Source: Mycobacterium sp. 1554424.7 (GTDB lineage Bacteria > Actinomycetota > Actinomycetes > Mycobacteriales > Mycobacteriaceae). Taken from it: DNA of 64,000 nt. The position numbers and the translations under genes were made by a program. Below are positions 1 to 8,688 of the stretch, one piece after another. The DNA lies in assembly GCF_001665295.1 (NCBI RefSeq), contig NZ_LZSE01000129.1, positions 17,890 through 81,889 on the forward strand, given 5' to 3'. A model generated the notes under the pieces. That model was not told where the DNA came from. It worked only from the letters and a program-made list of their open reading frames with translations, and made no database searches. Within the stretch, counting starts at the first letter, position 1. Each line of letters begins with the position of its first letter.

Positions 1-278
1 ATGGCGCGCAGGGCGCAGTCGGTGGCGGCCATCCCGGAGCCGAACGCCCGCGCGAAGGCGCCCTCCTCGACGGCCGCCAGCGAGGCCTCGAGCGCGGCCC
101 GCGTCGGGTTGCCCGTGCGCGCGTACTCGAATCCGGCGCGCAGGCCGCCGACGCCGTCCTGGGCGAACGTGCTGCTGGCGTAGACCGGGGCGTTCACCGC
201 CCCGGTCGCCGGGTCCGGGCGGTAGCCGGCGTGGATGGCTTTGGTGGCCAACCCCTTGAATGCGTGTTCCTCGGTCAT
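1..278 (-). CDS. metB: Cystathionine gamma-synthase, N-terminal part (cut by window edge)
   Basis: The first 92 residues of a PLP-dependent trans-sulfuration enzyme are visible. They include the typical N-terminal run KAIHAGYRPDPATGAV, NAPVYASSTF, and FEYARTGNPTR followed by the ALEASLAAVEEG segment of the Cys/Met-metabolism fold. The enzyme joins an O-acyl-homoserine with cysteine to form cystathionine in methionine synthesis. The ATG at 278 begins MTEEHAFKGLA. The catalytic lysine lies outside the window. The gene sits near cbs, as in M. tuberculosis (Rv1079, Rv1077), so both directions of trans-sulfuration are encoded together. Confidence 0.9.
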   Translation of the reverse strand, partial: MTEEHAFKGLATKAIHAGYRPDPATGAVNAPVYASSTFAQDGVGGLRAGFEYARTGNPTRAALEASLAAVEEGAFARAFGSGMAATDCALRA

Positions 279-375
279 CGACGCTCAGCCTAATGACAGC
301 CTCCGGCGGGCATGAAAATCGGTGGCGCGGGTACTCGCCGTCGTCCCCACGCGATAACCAGCCAGGGAGACTGCC

Positions 376-720
376 CTGCCCGTCAACAGCGCCACTCCGA
401 CGGAACTGTCCCTTTTCGATCGCTGGGCGACCTATACGGGCGAATGGGTTTCCAGGCCTTCGTTTTTCGTGACCTGCGTGCTGGTCGTGGTCGCGTGGAT
501 CCCCACCATTTGGCTGCTGCCCACGGTCGATACCTGGCAACTGGTCATCAACACCGTCACCAACATCATCACGTTTCTGCTCGTCGCGTTGCTGCAGAAC
601 ACCCAGTCACGCAGCAATCGCGCCGTGCGGCACAAGCTCGACGCGATCGCCGACGCGCTGGGTTGCCTGACGGGCGAACTGGACGATGAGCGTTCGAAAC
701 GACGGATCGGCTCAGCCTGA
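376..720 (+). CDS. Small membrane protein of the low-affinity iron permease family
   Basis: The reading frame gives about 114 residues beginning PVNSATPTELSLFDRWATYT, then two hydrophobic segments (FFVTCVLVVVAWIPTIWLL and VINTVTNIITFLLVALLQN). The soluble tail starts TQSRSNRAVRHKLDAIADAL. The pattern of two helices followed by an NRA...KLD motif fits the PF04120 family, although transport by such short bacterial members is unproven. There is no ATG, GTG or TTG between the upstream stop at 355-357 and the GTG at 469, which would cut off the first helix. A good ribosome site, AGGGAG at 364-369, sits six bases before a CTG at 376, so I chose that CTG. The gene is absent from this place in M. tuberculosis as I recall it. 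Confidence 0.6.
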   Translation: MPVNSATPTELSLFDRWATYTGEWVSRPSFFVTCVLVVVAWIPTIWLLPTVDTWQLVINTVTNIITFLLVALLQNTQSRSNRAVRHKLDAIADALGCLTGELDDERSKRRIGSA

Positions 721-732
721 TCCGGAAGCCGC

Positions 733-1374
733 TCAGGCCTCTTCGATCGGCAGGCACACCGTCGTCATGATCTTGTCCGCCAACGTTTGCCGCTTGGCGT
801 CCCACAGCGGGAACAGGTAGCCGAGGCCGCAGATGAGGGAGTCGACGAAGTGCGCGATCTGGCGCACCACCGACATCGCGAAGCCGAGCGGCTGGCCGGT
901 GACCTCGCTGACCACCTTGAACTTCATCACCGACTTGCCGATGCTCGAGCCCGTGATGCCCTGGCGGTAGCCGTAGTTCCAGACCAGGTAGCCCACCGCG
1001 GCCAGCCACGCCAACCAGAACGCGAGCGTGCCGATGCCGCTGGGCTGGTTGACGCAGTACTGGTTGACGCTGTACTGCGTGATGTCGCTGACGCACGACT
1101 GTTGGGTGGTGAGGGCCTGGATGACCGCGCCGATACCGATCAGCAAGCCGGCCGGGATGTTGTCGATGAGGTACGCCAGCACCCGGGTGACCCACGGGGT
1201 GTAGGACTCCGTCGGCAGGGCGCGGATCGCCGGCCCGGGCGGGGGTGGCGCGTACCCGCCCGACGACGGCGGCGGCGGCGGGTAGGAACCGCCGGGCGGC
1301 GGCGGAGGGGGTTCTTGGCCACCGGCCCCTGGGGGTGGCGGGAACGACTCGCCGGGCGACGGTTGATCGGACAT
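733..1374 (-). CDS. pra: Proline-rich antigen homologue, RDD-family membrane protein
   Basis: This 213-residue protein has a Pro/Gly-rich N-terminal third (repeated PPPP runs up to about residue 50) followed by an RDD domain. The domain has hydrophobic segments around VLAYLIDNIPAGLLIGIGAV, LAFWLAWLAAVGYLVWNYGY and ICGLGYLFPLW, with the RDD-type motifs GSSIGKSVMKFKV and KRQTLADKIM. Order and sequence match the M. tuberculosis proline-rich antigen (Rv1078), which is membrane-attached and of unknown function. The ATG at 1374 follows a GGAGGG ribosome site by six bases; an upstream in-frame TTG (1380) is less likely. The 5' part is low in complexity and could vary between strains. Confidence 0.9.
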   Translation of the reverse strand: MSDQPSPGESFPPPPGAGGQEPPPPPPGGSYPPPPPSSGGYAPPPPGPAIRALPTESYTPWVTRVLAYLIDNIPAGLLIGIGAVIQALTTQQSCVSDITQYSVNQYCVNQPSGIGTLAFWLAWLAAVGYLVWNYGYRQGITGSSIGKSVMKFKVVSEVTGQPLGFAMSVVRQIAHFVDSLICGLGYLFPLWDAKRQTLADKIMTTVCLPIEEA

Positions 1375-1466
1375 GGGCAACCCTCCACTGCGTTAGCTGA
1401 ACCAGGCCGAATCACAGTACCTGCCGGGCCCCGCGAAGCGGTATAAGCGAGATTTGCGGCGCCCCG

Positions 1467-2873
1467 CTAACGCCGGGCCGTCGCTCCGCGGGGCGGCTCC
1501 GACAGGAAGCCCAACAGGTCGTACCGGGTGATCACGCCGACCGGTTTGCCCTTCTCCACCACCATCAGCGCGTCCCAGTCGCGCAGCGCCTTGCCGGCGG
1601 CGCTGACCAGCTCGCCGGCGCCGATCATCGGCAGTGGCGGGCTCATGTGCAGCGCGACGGCGTCGGCCAGCTTGGCCCGGCCCTCGAAGACGGCCGACAG
1701 TAGCTCGCGTTCGGACACGCTGCCGGCGACCTCCCCCGCCATCACCGGCGGCTCGGCGCCGACCACGGGCATCTGCGAAACGCCGTACTCGCGCAGAATG
1801 CCGATGGCGTCGCGCACCGTCTCGGACGGATGGGTGTGCACCAGGTCGGGCAACTCACCGGATTTGCGGCGCAGCACATCGCCGACGCTGAACTCCTCGG
1901 TCGACCCGTCGAGGCGCCCGCGCAGGAACCCGTACGACGACATCCAGGCGTCGTTGAAGATCTTCGCCATGTAGCCGCGCCCGCCGTCGGGCAGCAGGAC
2001 CACGACCAGCGCGTCGGGTCCGGCCTGCTCGGCAACCTTGAGTGCGGCGACCACCGCCATCCCGCACGACCCGCCGACCAGCATCGCCTCCTCGCGGGCC
2101 AGCCGCCGCGTCATATTGAACGAGTCGGAGTCCGAAACCGCAATGATCTCGTCGGGCACCGTGCGGTCGTAGGCTTCCGGCCAGAAGTCCTCGCCGACGC
2201 CCTCGACAAGATAGGGCCGACCGCTGCCGCCCGAGTACACCGAGCCTTCCGGGTCGGCGCCGATGACCTTGACCCGGCCACCGGACACCTCCTTGAGGTA
2301 GCGGCCGGCGCCGGTGATCGTCCCGCCGGTGCCGATGCCGGCGACGAAATGGGTGATCTTGCCGTCGGTGTCGGCCCAGATCTCCGGCCCGGTCGTCGCG
2401 TAGTGGCTGGCCGGACCCTCCGGGTTGGCGTACTGGTCGGGCTTCCAGGCCCCTTCGATTTCGCGGGTCAGCCTGTCCGAGACGCTGTAGTAGCTGTCCG
2501 GGTGATCCGGCGGCACCGCCGTCGGGCACACGACCACCTCCGCGCCGTACGCGAGCAGCACGTTGCGTTTGTCCTCGCCGACCTTGTCGGGGCAGACGAA
2601 CACGCACTTGTACCCGCGCCGCTGAGCGACCAGGGCGAGGCCGACACCGGTGTTGCCCGACGTGGGTTCGACGATGGTGCCGCCGGGCTTGAGCTGCCCG
2701 CTGGCCTCGGCCGCGTCGATCATCCGCACCGCGATCCGGTCTTTCGAGCTGCCACCGGGGTTGAGGTATTCGACCTTGGCCGCCACCGTGCCCGCCCCGT
2801 CCGGGATGACGGAGTTCAGCCGAACGAGCGGCGTTCCACCGATGAGGTCACTGATGTGCTGCGCGATCCGCAT
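1467..2873 (-). CDS. cbs: Cystathionine beta-synthase
   Basis: This 468-residue enzyme condenses serine with homocysteine to cystathionine. The N-terminal PLP fold (about 1-330) shows LIGGTPLVRLN, the lysine-bearing NPGGSSKDR loop and the PTSGNTGVGLAL loop, plus a glycine-rich GIGTGGTITG phosphate-binding loop. Two C-terminal CBS repeats follow (about 345-460; TVRDAIGILREYGVSQMPVV and VEKGKPVGVITRYDLLGFL). Length and domain order fit M. tuberculosis Rv1077. No haem-binding N-terminal extension of the animal type is present. Its neighbours metB and pra lie in the expected order. Confidence 0.93.
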   Translation of the reverse strand: MRIAQHISDLIGGTPLVRLNSVIPDGAGTVAAKVEYLNPGGSSKDRIAVRMIDAAEASGQLKPGGTIVEPTSGNTGVGLALVAQRRGYKCVFVCPDKVGEDKRNVLLAYGAEVVVCPTAVPPDHPDSYYSVSDRLTREIEGAWKPDQYANPEGPASHYATTGPEIWADTDGKITHFVAGIGTGGTITGAGRYLKEVSGGRVKVIGADPEGSVYSGGSGRPYLVEGVGEDFWPEAYDRTVPDEIIAVSDSDSFNMTRRLAREEAMLVGGSCGMAVVAALKVAEQAGPDALVVVLLPDGGRGYMAKIFNDAWMSSYGFLRGRLDGSTEEFSVGDVLRRKSGELPDLVHTHPSETVRDAIGILREYGVSQMPVVGAEPPVMAGEVAGSVSERELLSAVFEGRAKLADAVALHMSPPLPMIGAGELVSAAGKALRDWDALMVVEKGKPVGVITRYDLLGFLSEPPRGATARR

Positions 2874-2913
2874 GTGTTCATCGTCTCAGGCGGTCTGGCG
2901 CGGCGCACACGCG

Positions 2914-3993
2914 CTAGCCGGTGGCCTCGCGGATGTAGTCGCCGATTTGGCGCAGCGAACGGACCGCCTCGGGCACCAGCGGCGCGGCCAGTTGGAAGTC
3001 GTGGATCTGACCGGGCCACACCCGCACCTCGGCCGGCACGCCGACCGCCGCCAACCGCGACGCCGCCAGCTGCGCGTCGTGCAGCAACACCTCGGATCCG
3101 GAAACGTGGATGAGCGTCCGTGGCAGGCCGGGCTTGATGTGCTCCAAGGGCTCGTAGATCTCTTCAGGTTTGCCGTCGACGACGTTCTTTTCGGCCGCGG
3201 TAGCAACCAACTCGGCGAGCGCGTCGAAGGCGTTCGCGGGGAACATCGCGTCGCTCTTGATGTTGGGGTGTGCCTGCTTGCATTCCTTTGCTAGCTGCAG
3301 CAGTGGCGAGATCGCGACCAGCGCCGCCGGCATGTCCGAATCGCCGTGCGCTTCCTCCTGGAGGCGCTGCGCCAGCGCCAGCGCGAGGTACCCGCCCGCC
3401 GAGTCGCCGGCGAGCACGATCTGGTCCGGCGGGTAGCCGCGCTCGCGCAACCACTGGTAGGCGTCGTGGCAGTCGTCCAGGGCCATCCCGACCGAGTGCT
3501 TGGGCAACAGCCGGTAGTTGACGACCAGCACCGGTGAGTCAGCAAACTTCGACAGCGTCTCGACAAGCCGGCCGTGCGAGTTTGCTCCACAGGTCAAAAA
3601 CGCGCCGCCGTGCAAGTAGACGATCACCCGACGGGTGCCGTCCGCGGGCAGCACTCCGGGGGCGCGCACGAGCTGCGCGGAAGCATTGGGCAAGTTCACC
3701 GTCTCGCGGACGGTGGCGGAAACCGGGAGGATCACCCGGGCCGCGACGTCCATCAGACCCCACGGCCATGGCAGGTTGGGAGCGTGGCTGCCGACGGCCA
3801 GGACCGGCCGGATCGTGAGCCGCGACGCGAGGTTAGCGACCCGCGCAGCAACGCTGGGGCCGGACTCGAGTACCTCGACCGGCGCGCCGTCGCTGATGGC
3901 GAATCTGCGGGCCTCTACTCTACGGCGCTTGAGGACCTCATGTGGCCGAACGGTATTCCGGGGGGAACCGGATACCTTGCTAGGTGCGGTCAT
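2914..3993 (-). CDS. lipU: Carboxylesterase/lipase of the hormone-sensitive lipase family (LipU-like)
   Basis: This alpha/beta hydrolase of about 359 residues has the HSL-family oxyanion motif YLHGGAFLTCG, the nucleophile elbow GDSAGGYLALA (Ser), and a late HDFQ motif (GQIHDFQLAAPLVPEA) that supplies the catalytic His. The family splits short and medium acyl esters. Position between cbs and an SGNH hydrolase matches Rv1076. The ATG at 3993 (MTAPSKVSG) is preceded by AGGAAG; a GTG at 4002 is an alternative. The N-terminus is longer than the roughly 300 residues I recall for LipU, so an internal start is possible. Confidence 0.88.
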   Translation of the reverse strand: MTAPSKVSGSPRNTVRPHEVLKRRRVEARRFAISDGAPVEVLESGPSVAARVANLASRLTIRPVLAVGSHAPNLPWPWGLMDVAARVILPVSATVRETVNLPNASAQLVRAPGVLPADGTRRVIVYLHGGAFLTCGANSHGRLVETLSKFADSPVLVVNYRLLPKHSVGMALDDCHDAYQWLRERGYPPDQIVLAGDSAGGYLALALAQRLQEEAHGDSDMPAALVAISPLLQLAKECKQAHPNIKSDAMFPANAFDALAELVATAAEKNVVDGKPEEIYEPLEHIKPGLPRTLIHVSGSEVLLHDAQLAASRLAAVGVPAEVRVWPGQIHDFQLAAPLVPEAVRSLRQIGDYIREATG

Positions 3994-4212
3994 GCTCAAC
4001 ACTTCCTACGTCGTTGTAGTCCGATACAGCATGTGACGAGGCGGCCAAGCGTCCGGTTCAGCCCACTTCCCGGGGCGTTCAGCCAACCCCTGAAACTTAG
4101 CTTGACAGCCTTTGCTGAGTAGAACGTTTGAAGAATCTGATTTGATACCACATTTGATTCACAACGTGACCACATTGTTCAGAAGGCGCCCGCGCAAACA
4201 CTCAAGCGGATC

Positions 4213-4218
4213 TAAACT
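4213..4218 (+). promoter_or_regulatory. -10 box for a leaderless transcript of the SGNH hydrolase gene
   Basis: The sequence TAAACT matches the mycobacterial -10 pattern TANNNT. It is followed by exactly six bases (GGCCCA) and then the ATG at 4225. This spacing would place transcription start on the A of the ATG, giving a leaderless message. No Shine-Dalgarno sequence is seen before the start, in agreement with that reading. Confidence 0.6.
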
Positions 4219-4224
4219 GGCCCA

Positions 4225-5202
4225 ATGACCATCAGGGTGCCCCGTCGTTCGACGATCGCGCTGGCCACGGCCGGCGCGATCGCTTCGACGGGTACCGCCT
4301 ATCTGGGCGCACGCAACCTGCTGGTTGGCCAGGCGGCGCACACGCGCACCGTCATCCCGAAGGCCTGGGACATCCCGCCGCGCGCCGACGGCGTGTACCG
4401 GCGCGGCGGCGGGCCCGTGCAGCGCTGGCAGCGCGGGCTGACCGTCGACCTGCACCTGATGATCTTCGGCGACTCGACGGCCACCGGCTACGGCTGCATG
4501 AGCGCCGAGGAGGTGCCCGGCGTGCTGATCGCCCGGGGCCTGGCCGAGCGGGCCGACCAGGTCGTGCGCCTGAGCACCAAGGCCATCGTCGGCGCCACGT
4601 CCAAGGGTGTCGCCGGTCAGGTCGACGCGATGTTCGTCGCCGGTCCGCCGCCGGACGTCGCCGTGATGATGCTGGGGGCCAACGACGTCACGGCCCTCAA
4701 CGGCATCAGCCAATCGGCGCAGCGGCTGGCGCTGACCGTGCGCAAGCTGCGTTCCCGCGGGGCGGTGGTGATCGTCGGCACCTGCCCCGACCTGGGGGTC
4801 GTCAGCGCGATCCCGCAACCGCTGCGCTCGCTGGCCCACGCGCGGACTACGCAGCTCGCCCGCGCCCAGGCCGCCGCCGTGCGCGGCGCCGGCGGCGTGC
4901 CGGTCCCGATGGCGCAGCTGCTGGCGCCCCGATTCCGGACCCAGCGCGAGCTGATGTTCTCCGCGGACGGCTTCCACCCCTCACCGACCGCGTACGCGCT
5001 GGCCGCCGACGCGCTGCTGGACGCGCTGTGCGATGCGCTGGGGATCGCGGTCCAGAGCCCGGTGCCCGAGGTCGCGGTCGCCACGGCCGTGTCCACGCTC
5101 AACGAGTCCTACGCGCGGTTCACCCTCGTGTCGCGGCTGTGGCGGCGCCCGGCGGGCGCATCGCCCGCCCCGTCTGAATCCCAGCCGGTCGGCACCGATT
5201 AG
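4225..5202 (+). CDS. SGNH/GDSL-family lipase-esterase (Rv1075c homologue)
   Basis: This 325-residue protein begins with a hydrophobic, signal-like stretch (IALATAGAIASTGTAYLGA) and so is probably exported or membrane-anchored. The SGNH blocks are clear: GDSTATGYG (Ser near residue 84), a Gly in the middle block, GANDV (Asn), and ADGFHPS near residue 250 (catalytic Asp and His). The tail past about residue 275 is variable. M. tuberculosis Rv1075c, which occupies the same place, is a known GDSL esterase. It diverges from lipU and appears to have its own leaderless promoter. Confidence 0.88.
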   Translation: MTIRVPRRSTIALATAGAIASTGTAYLGARNLLVGQAAHTRTVIPKAWDIPPRADGVYRRGGGPVQRWQRGLTVDLHLMIFGDSTATGYGCMSAEEVPGVLIARGLAERADQVVRLSTKAIVGATSKGVAGQVDAMFVAGPPPDVAVMMLGANDVTALNGISQSAQRLALTVRKLRSRGAVVIVGTCPDLGVVSAIPQPLRSLAHARTTQLARAQAAAVRGAGGVPVPMAQLLAPRFRTQRELMFSADGFHPSPTAYALAADALLDALCDALGIAVQSPVPEVAVATAVSTLNESYARFTLVSRLWRRPAGASPAPSESQPVGTD

Positions 5203-5285
5203 ATTTGTCCTAGCCCGTCGGGGTGACACAACACCCGCTTGTGCAGCGAGCCCGCAGCGACGGAAGGGATTTGAAGGGAAAAGCC

Positions 5286-6503
5286 ATGCCTGAAGCCGTC
5301 ATCGTCTCCACTGCACGCTCGCCGATCGGCCGCGCGATGAAGGGATCGCTGGTGTCCATGCGGCCCGACGATCTGGCCGCGCAGATGGTGCGCGCCGCGC
5401 TGGACAAGGTGCCGGCACTCAACCCGCACCAGATCGACGACCTCATCCTGGGCTGCGGCCTGCCCGGCGGCGAATCCGGCTTCAACATGGCGCGCGTCGT
5501 CGCCGTCGAACTCGGCTACGACTTCCTGCCGGGCACCACGGTCAACCGGTACTGCTCGTCGTCGCTGCAGACCACGCGGATGGCGTTCCACGCGATCAAG
5601 GCGGGCGAGGGCGACGCGTTCATCGCCGCGGGCGTGGAAACGGTGTCGCGGTTCGGCAAGGGCAACTCCGACTCGTGGCCCGACACCAAGAACCCGCTGT
5701 TCGACGAGGCCCAGGAGCGTTCAGCGGCGGCCGCGGCGGGCGCCGACGAATGGCACGACCCCCGCGCCGACGGGAACCTGCCCGACGTCTACATCGCGAT
5801 GGGCCAGACCGCCGAAAACGTAGCGATCCTCACCGGCATCAGCCGCGAGGACCAGGACCGCTGGGGGGTGCGCAGCCAGAACCGCGCCGAGGAGGCCATC
5901 AAGAGCGGCTTCTTCGAGCGGGAGATCACCCCGGTGACCCTGCCCGACGGCACAACCGTCACCACCGACGACGGCCCGCGCGCCGGTACCACCTACGAGA
6001 AGGTCAGCGAGCTCAAGCCGGTGTTCCGGCCCAACGGCACCGTGACAGCCGGCAACGCCTGTCCCCTGAACGACGGCGCGGCCGCGCTGATCATCACCAG
6101 CGACACGAAGGCCAAGGAACTGGGCCTCACCCCGCTGGCCCGCATCGTGTCCACCGGGGTCAGCGGCCTGTCGCCGGAGATCATGGGCCTGGGCCCGATC
6201 GAGGCGTGCAAGAAGGCGCTGGCCAGGGCGGGCATGTCGATCAACGACATCGACCTGTACGAGATCAACGAGGCCTTCGCGGTGCAGGTGCTGGGCTCGG
6301 CGCGCGAGCTGGGCATGGACGAGGACAAGCTGAACGTGTCCGGCGGGGCGATCGCCCTGGGCCACCCGTTCGGCATGACCGGCGCGCGCATCGCCACCAC
6401 GCTGCTCAACAACCTGCAGACCCACGACAAGACGCTGGGCCTGGAAACCATGTGCGTCGGCGGCGGCCAGGGCATGGCGATGGTGATCGAGCGGCTGAGC
6501 TAG
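5286..6503 (+). CDS. fadA3: Acetyl-CoA acetyltransferase (thiolase)
   Basis: This 405-residue thiolase catalyses the last, thiolytic step of beta-oxidation or the reverse condensation. It shows the acyl-enzyme Cys loop NRYCSSSLQTTRMA, the EINEAFAVQVLG block, the GGAIALGHPFGMTGAR block (His) and the C-terminal MCVGGGQGMAMV block (second Cys). The ATG at 5286 follows AAGGGAAAAGCC. A GTG 63 bases further upstream is in frame but would add residues unlike any thiolase. It matches Rv1074c in sequence style and order. Confidence 0.92.
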   Translation: MPEAVIVSTARSPIGRAMKGSLVSMRPDDLAAQMVRAALDKVPALNPHQIDDLILGCGLPGGESGFNMARVVAVELGYDFLPGTTVNRYCSSSLQTTRMAFHAIKAGEGDAFIAAGVETVSRFGKGNSDSWPDTKNPLFDEAQERSAAAAAGADEWHDPRADGNLPDVYIAMGQTAENVAILTGISREDQDRWGVRSQNRAEEAIKSGFFEREITPVTLPDGTTVTTDDGPRAGTTYEKVSELKPVFRPNGTVTAGNACPLNDGAAALIITSDTKAKELGLTPLARIVSTGVSGLSPEIMGLGPIEACKKALARAGMSINDIDLYEINEAFAVQVLGSARELGMDEDKLNVSGGAIALGHPFGMTGARIATTLLNNLQTHDKTLGLETMCVGGGQGMAMVIERLS

Positions 6504-6520
6504 CCGCGCCGGACGCCGGC

Positions 6521-6590
6521 GTGTGAATCCAGGGCGGCGACACGCCGGGCGGCTACGCCGTCAGTGCACACCCAAAACCGTGAGCGCACA
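6521..6590 (+). repeat. 70-base intergenic repeat, copy 1
   Basis: This 70-base segment, from GTGTGAATCC to TGAGCGCACA, is about 86 percent identical (60 of 70 positions by eye) to 8751-8820 in the same orientation. Shared blocks include GGGCGGCGACACGCCGGGC and AAAACCGTGAGCGCACA. The two copies enclose the sigma-factor/oxidoreductase pair. It is not coding. No transposase or clean terminal repeats are seen, so it is better called a dispersed intergenic element than an insertion sequence. Confidence 0.75.
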
Positions 6591-6596
6591 ACGGCG

Positions 6597-7490
6597 TCAG
6601 CCGCGCCGGACGCCGTCGGCGACGGCGTGCAGCTTTTCCGGATTGGCCACGTTGTGGATGACGGCGATGCGCCCGTCCGCGTCGAGTTCGACCGTGAGCG
6701 TGGCGATCACGCGGCCCGAGGCCGAGAAGACGATCCCCGGCCCGCCGTTGATGTCGACGACTTCGGCTGTCATGTCGGCGATCTCGACGCCCTCGTAGGG
6801 GCGCTTGGTGACCCCGGCGAGCCACGCGGCGACCTTGGCCATGCCCTCGACCGGGCGCAGCGCCTGCCGCACCTTCCCGCCGCCGTCCGTCCACAGCGTG
6901 ACGTCGGGGGCCAGCAGCTGCATGAGGTCGTTGATGTCCCCGCCCGTCGCCGCGGCGAAGAAGCGTTCGGTGACCGCGCGTTTCTTGCCGCGGTCGGCCT
7001 CGAACCTGGGCCGCCGCGCCTGCACGTGATTGCGGGCGCGGTGGCCCGCCTGGCGCACCGCCGCCTCGGAACGCTCGACGGCCGAAGCGATTTCGCCGTA
7101 GCTGAAGTCGAACACCTCCTTGAGGACGAACACCGCACGCTCCAGCGGGCTCAGCGTCTCGAGCACGACCAGCATCGCCATCGAGACCGATTCGGCGGCC
7201 GCGACGTCCTCCGCCGTGTCGGCGCTGGTGAGAATCGGCTCGGGAAGCCACGGCCCCACGTACGTTTCGCGCTGGCGCCGGGTCGAGCGCAGTCGTTCCA
7301 TCGACAGGTTGGACACGATGCGGGACAGATAGGCCTTGGGGTCGGCGACCTGAGCCCGATCGGCCGCCGACCACTTCAGCCACGCATCCTGGACGACGTC
7401 TTCGGCGTCCGCCGCCGAGCCCAGGATCCGATAGGCGATGGCGAACAACAGTTTCCGATGTTCGACGAACGTGCGCTCGTCGGTGCTCAT
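6597..7490 (-). CDS. ECF41-type RNA polymerase sigma factor with SnoaL-like C-terminal domain
   Basis: This 297-residue protein has sigma region 2 (LLFAIAYRILGSAADAEDVV), region 4 (LSPLERAVFVLKEVFDFSYG), and then a NTF2/SnoaL-like extension of about 110 residues. The three hallmark motifs of the ECF41 group are present: WLPEP in the linker between regions 2 and 4, DGGGK in the extension, and NPEKL near the end (the family usually has NPDKL). In ECF41 factors the extension replaces a separate anti-sigma factor. The start ATG overlaps the stop of the upstream oxidoreductase gene as ATGA, so the two are translationally coupled. The likely target promoter lies in front of that operon. Confidence 0.9.
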   Translation of the reverse strand: MSTDERTFVEHRKLLFAIAYRILGSAADAEDVVQDAWLKWSAADRAQVADPKAYLSRIVSNLSMERLRSTRRQRETYVGPWLPEPILTSADTAEDVAAAESVSMAMLVVLETLSPLERAVFVLKEVFDFSYGEIASAVERSEAAVRQAGHRARNHVQARRPRFEADRGKKRAVTERFFAAATGGDINDLMQLLAPDVTLWTDGGGKVRQALRPVEGMAKVAAWLAGVTKRPYEGVEIADMTAEVVDINGGPGIVFSASGRVIATLTVELDADGRIAVIHNVANPEKLHAVADGVRRG

Positions 7491-8647
7491 CGGGTGTAGC
7501 CCCCGCCGCGCCGCCACGTCACCGCGCCCAGCCACGGCAGCAGCTTGAGCAGGCGGTAGGTCGTCCACGGGCTGGCGCTCACCGTTTCCTTGTAGGCCAC
7601 GGCCCAGCGACCTGCCAGGTAGAACCGGGCGGGGCTGTCGTCGGGATGGGTGAACTGGATGACGCCGTCGTGCCGCCCCAGGCTCACCGGCTGGTGGATG
7701 TAGCCGAAGCGGAATCGCTTGGGCTGCTTGCCCTTCAGCTCACGCACGATGTTTCCGGCGGCGTGCACACCGGTCGGGATGCCGCTCTGGCAGGTGCCGT
7801 GCACCAGCCCATATCCCTGCCGGACCGCCGCGGCGTCGCCGACGACGTACACGTCGGGATGTGACACCGAGCGCAGCGCCTCATCGGTAATGATCCGGCC
7901 GCGCTCGTCGACGCGCAGGCCCGCGGCGGCCGCCAGCGGCGACACCCGCACGCCCGTGGCCCACAGCACCGCGCCCGCCGGGACGACCTCGCCGTCGGCC
8001 AGGGCGACGCCGTCGGGCATCACCTTGACGATGTCGACGCCCGCGCGGATCCGCACGCCCAGCCGGGTCAGCCCCGCGTGCAGGCGGGCGCGCGCCTTGG
8101 GGCCCATCGTCGATCCGGGTGTCTGCCGGCTCAGCAGGACGACGTCGAGTTCCGGGTGGCGCTCGGCGATCTCGGCCGCCGATTCGATTCCGGTCAGGCC
8201 GCCGCCGGCGACCACGACCGTGCCCGCGCCGAGCCGATCCAGCTGCTCGGCCAGCAGCCCGGCGTCGTGGGCGCTGTTGAGGGTGTAGGCGAATTCGTCG
8301 ACGCCGGGCACGACCGCGGTGTCGGCGACGCTACCGAGCGCAAACACCAGCGTGTCGTAGCCGATCGTGCGCTCGTCGTCGACCCGGACGGTCCGCGCGT
8401 CAGCGTCCAGGCCGGTGACCCATCCCTGGACGAATTCGACGCCGGTACCGGCGAGCATGTCCGGGATCTCGAGGTCGGCCAGCCGCTGGCCCGAGGCCGC
8501 CTGATGCAGGCGCAGCCGCTCGGTGAAACGAGCCTGCGGATTCACCAGGGTGACGCGCACGTCCTCGCGGCCCTTGACCCGACGCGCCAGGCGAGTGGTG
8601 GCCGCCATGCCGGCATAGCCGGCGCCGATGATCACGATGTGCTTCAT
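7487..8647 (-). CDS. FAD-dependent pyridine nucleotide-disulfide oxidoreductase (NADH dehydrogenase-like)
   Basis: This 386-residue flavoprotein starts MKHIVIIGAGYAGMAATTRL with a GxGxxG FAD loop. It has a second, NAD-binding loop VVVAGGGLTGIESAAE near residue 160, and the VYVVGDAAAVRQGYG motif that closes on FAD. Its build resembles type II NADH:quinone oxidoreductases and related enzymes, but the substrate cannot be told from sequence. The ATG at 8647 is chosen because the FAD loop begins four residues later; extending to 8821 would run through the 70-base repeat. Oxidoreductases of this sort are typical partners and targets of ECF41 sigma factors. Confidence 0.88.
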   Translation of the reverse strand: MKHIVIIGAGYAGMAATTRLARRVKGREDVRVTLVNPQARFTERLRLHQAASGQRLADLEIPDMLAGTGVEFVQGWVTGLDADARTVRVDDERTIGYDTLVFALGSVADTAVVPGVDEFAYTLNSAHDAGLLAEQLDRLGAGTVVVAGGGLTGIESAAEIAERHPELDVVLLSRQTPGSTMGPKARARLHAGLTRLGVRIRAGVDIVKVMPDGVALADGEVVPAGAVLWATGVRVSPLAAAAGLRVDERGRIITDEALRSVSHPDVYVVGDAAAVRQGYGLVHGTCQSGIPTGVHAAGNIVRELKGKQPKRFRFGYIHQPVSLGRHDGVIQFTHPDDSPARFYLAGRWAVAYKETVSASPWTTYRLLKLLPWLGAVTWRRGGGYTR

Positions 8648-8688
8648 GATGCTGCCTTTCGCGAGCGAAGGTGTGCTGACAACCACCA

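Noticed and set aside
1240-1340. GC-rich tandem-like sequence in pra as an intergenic repeat
   Set aside because: It codes the Pro/Gly-rich N-terminus of the proline-rich antigen and needs no other explanation.
1830-3113. A 427-codon plus-strand frame opposite cbs
   Set aside because: It lies antisense to cbs and the end of lipU and has no recognisable domain.
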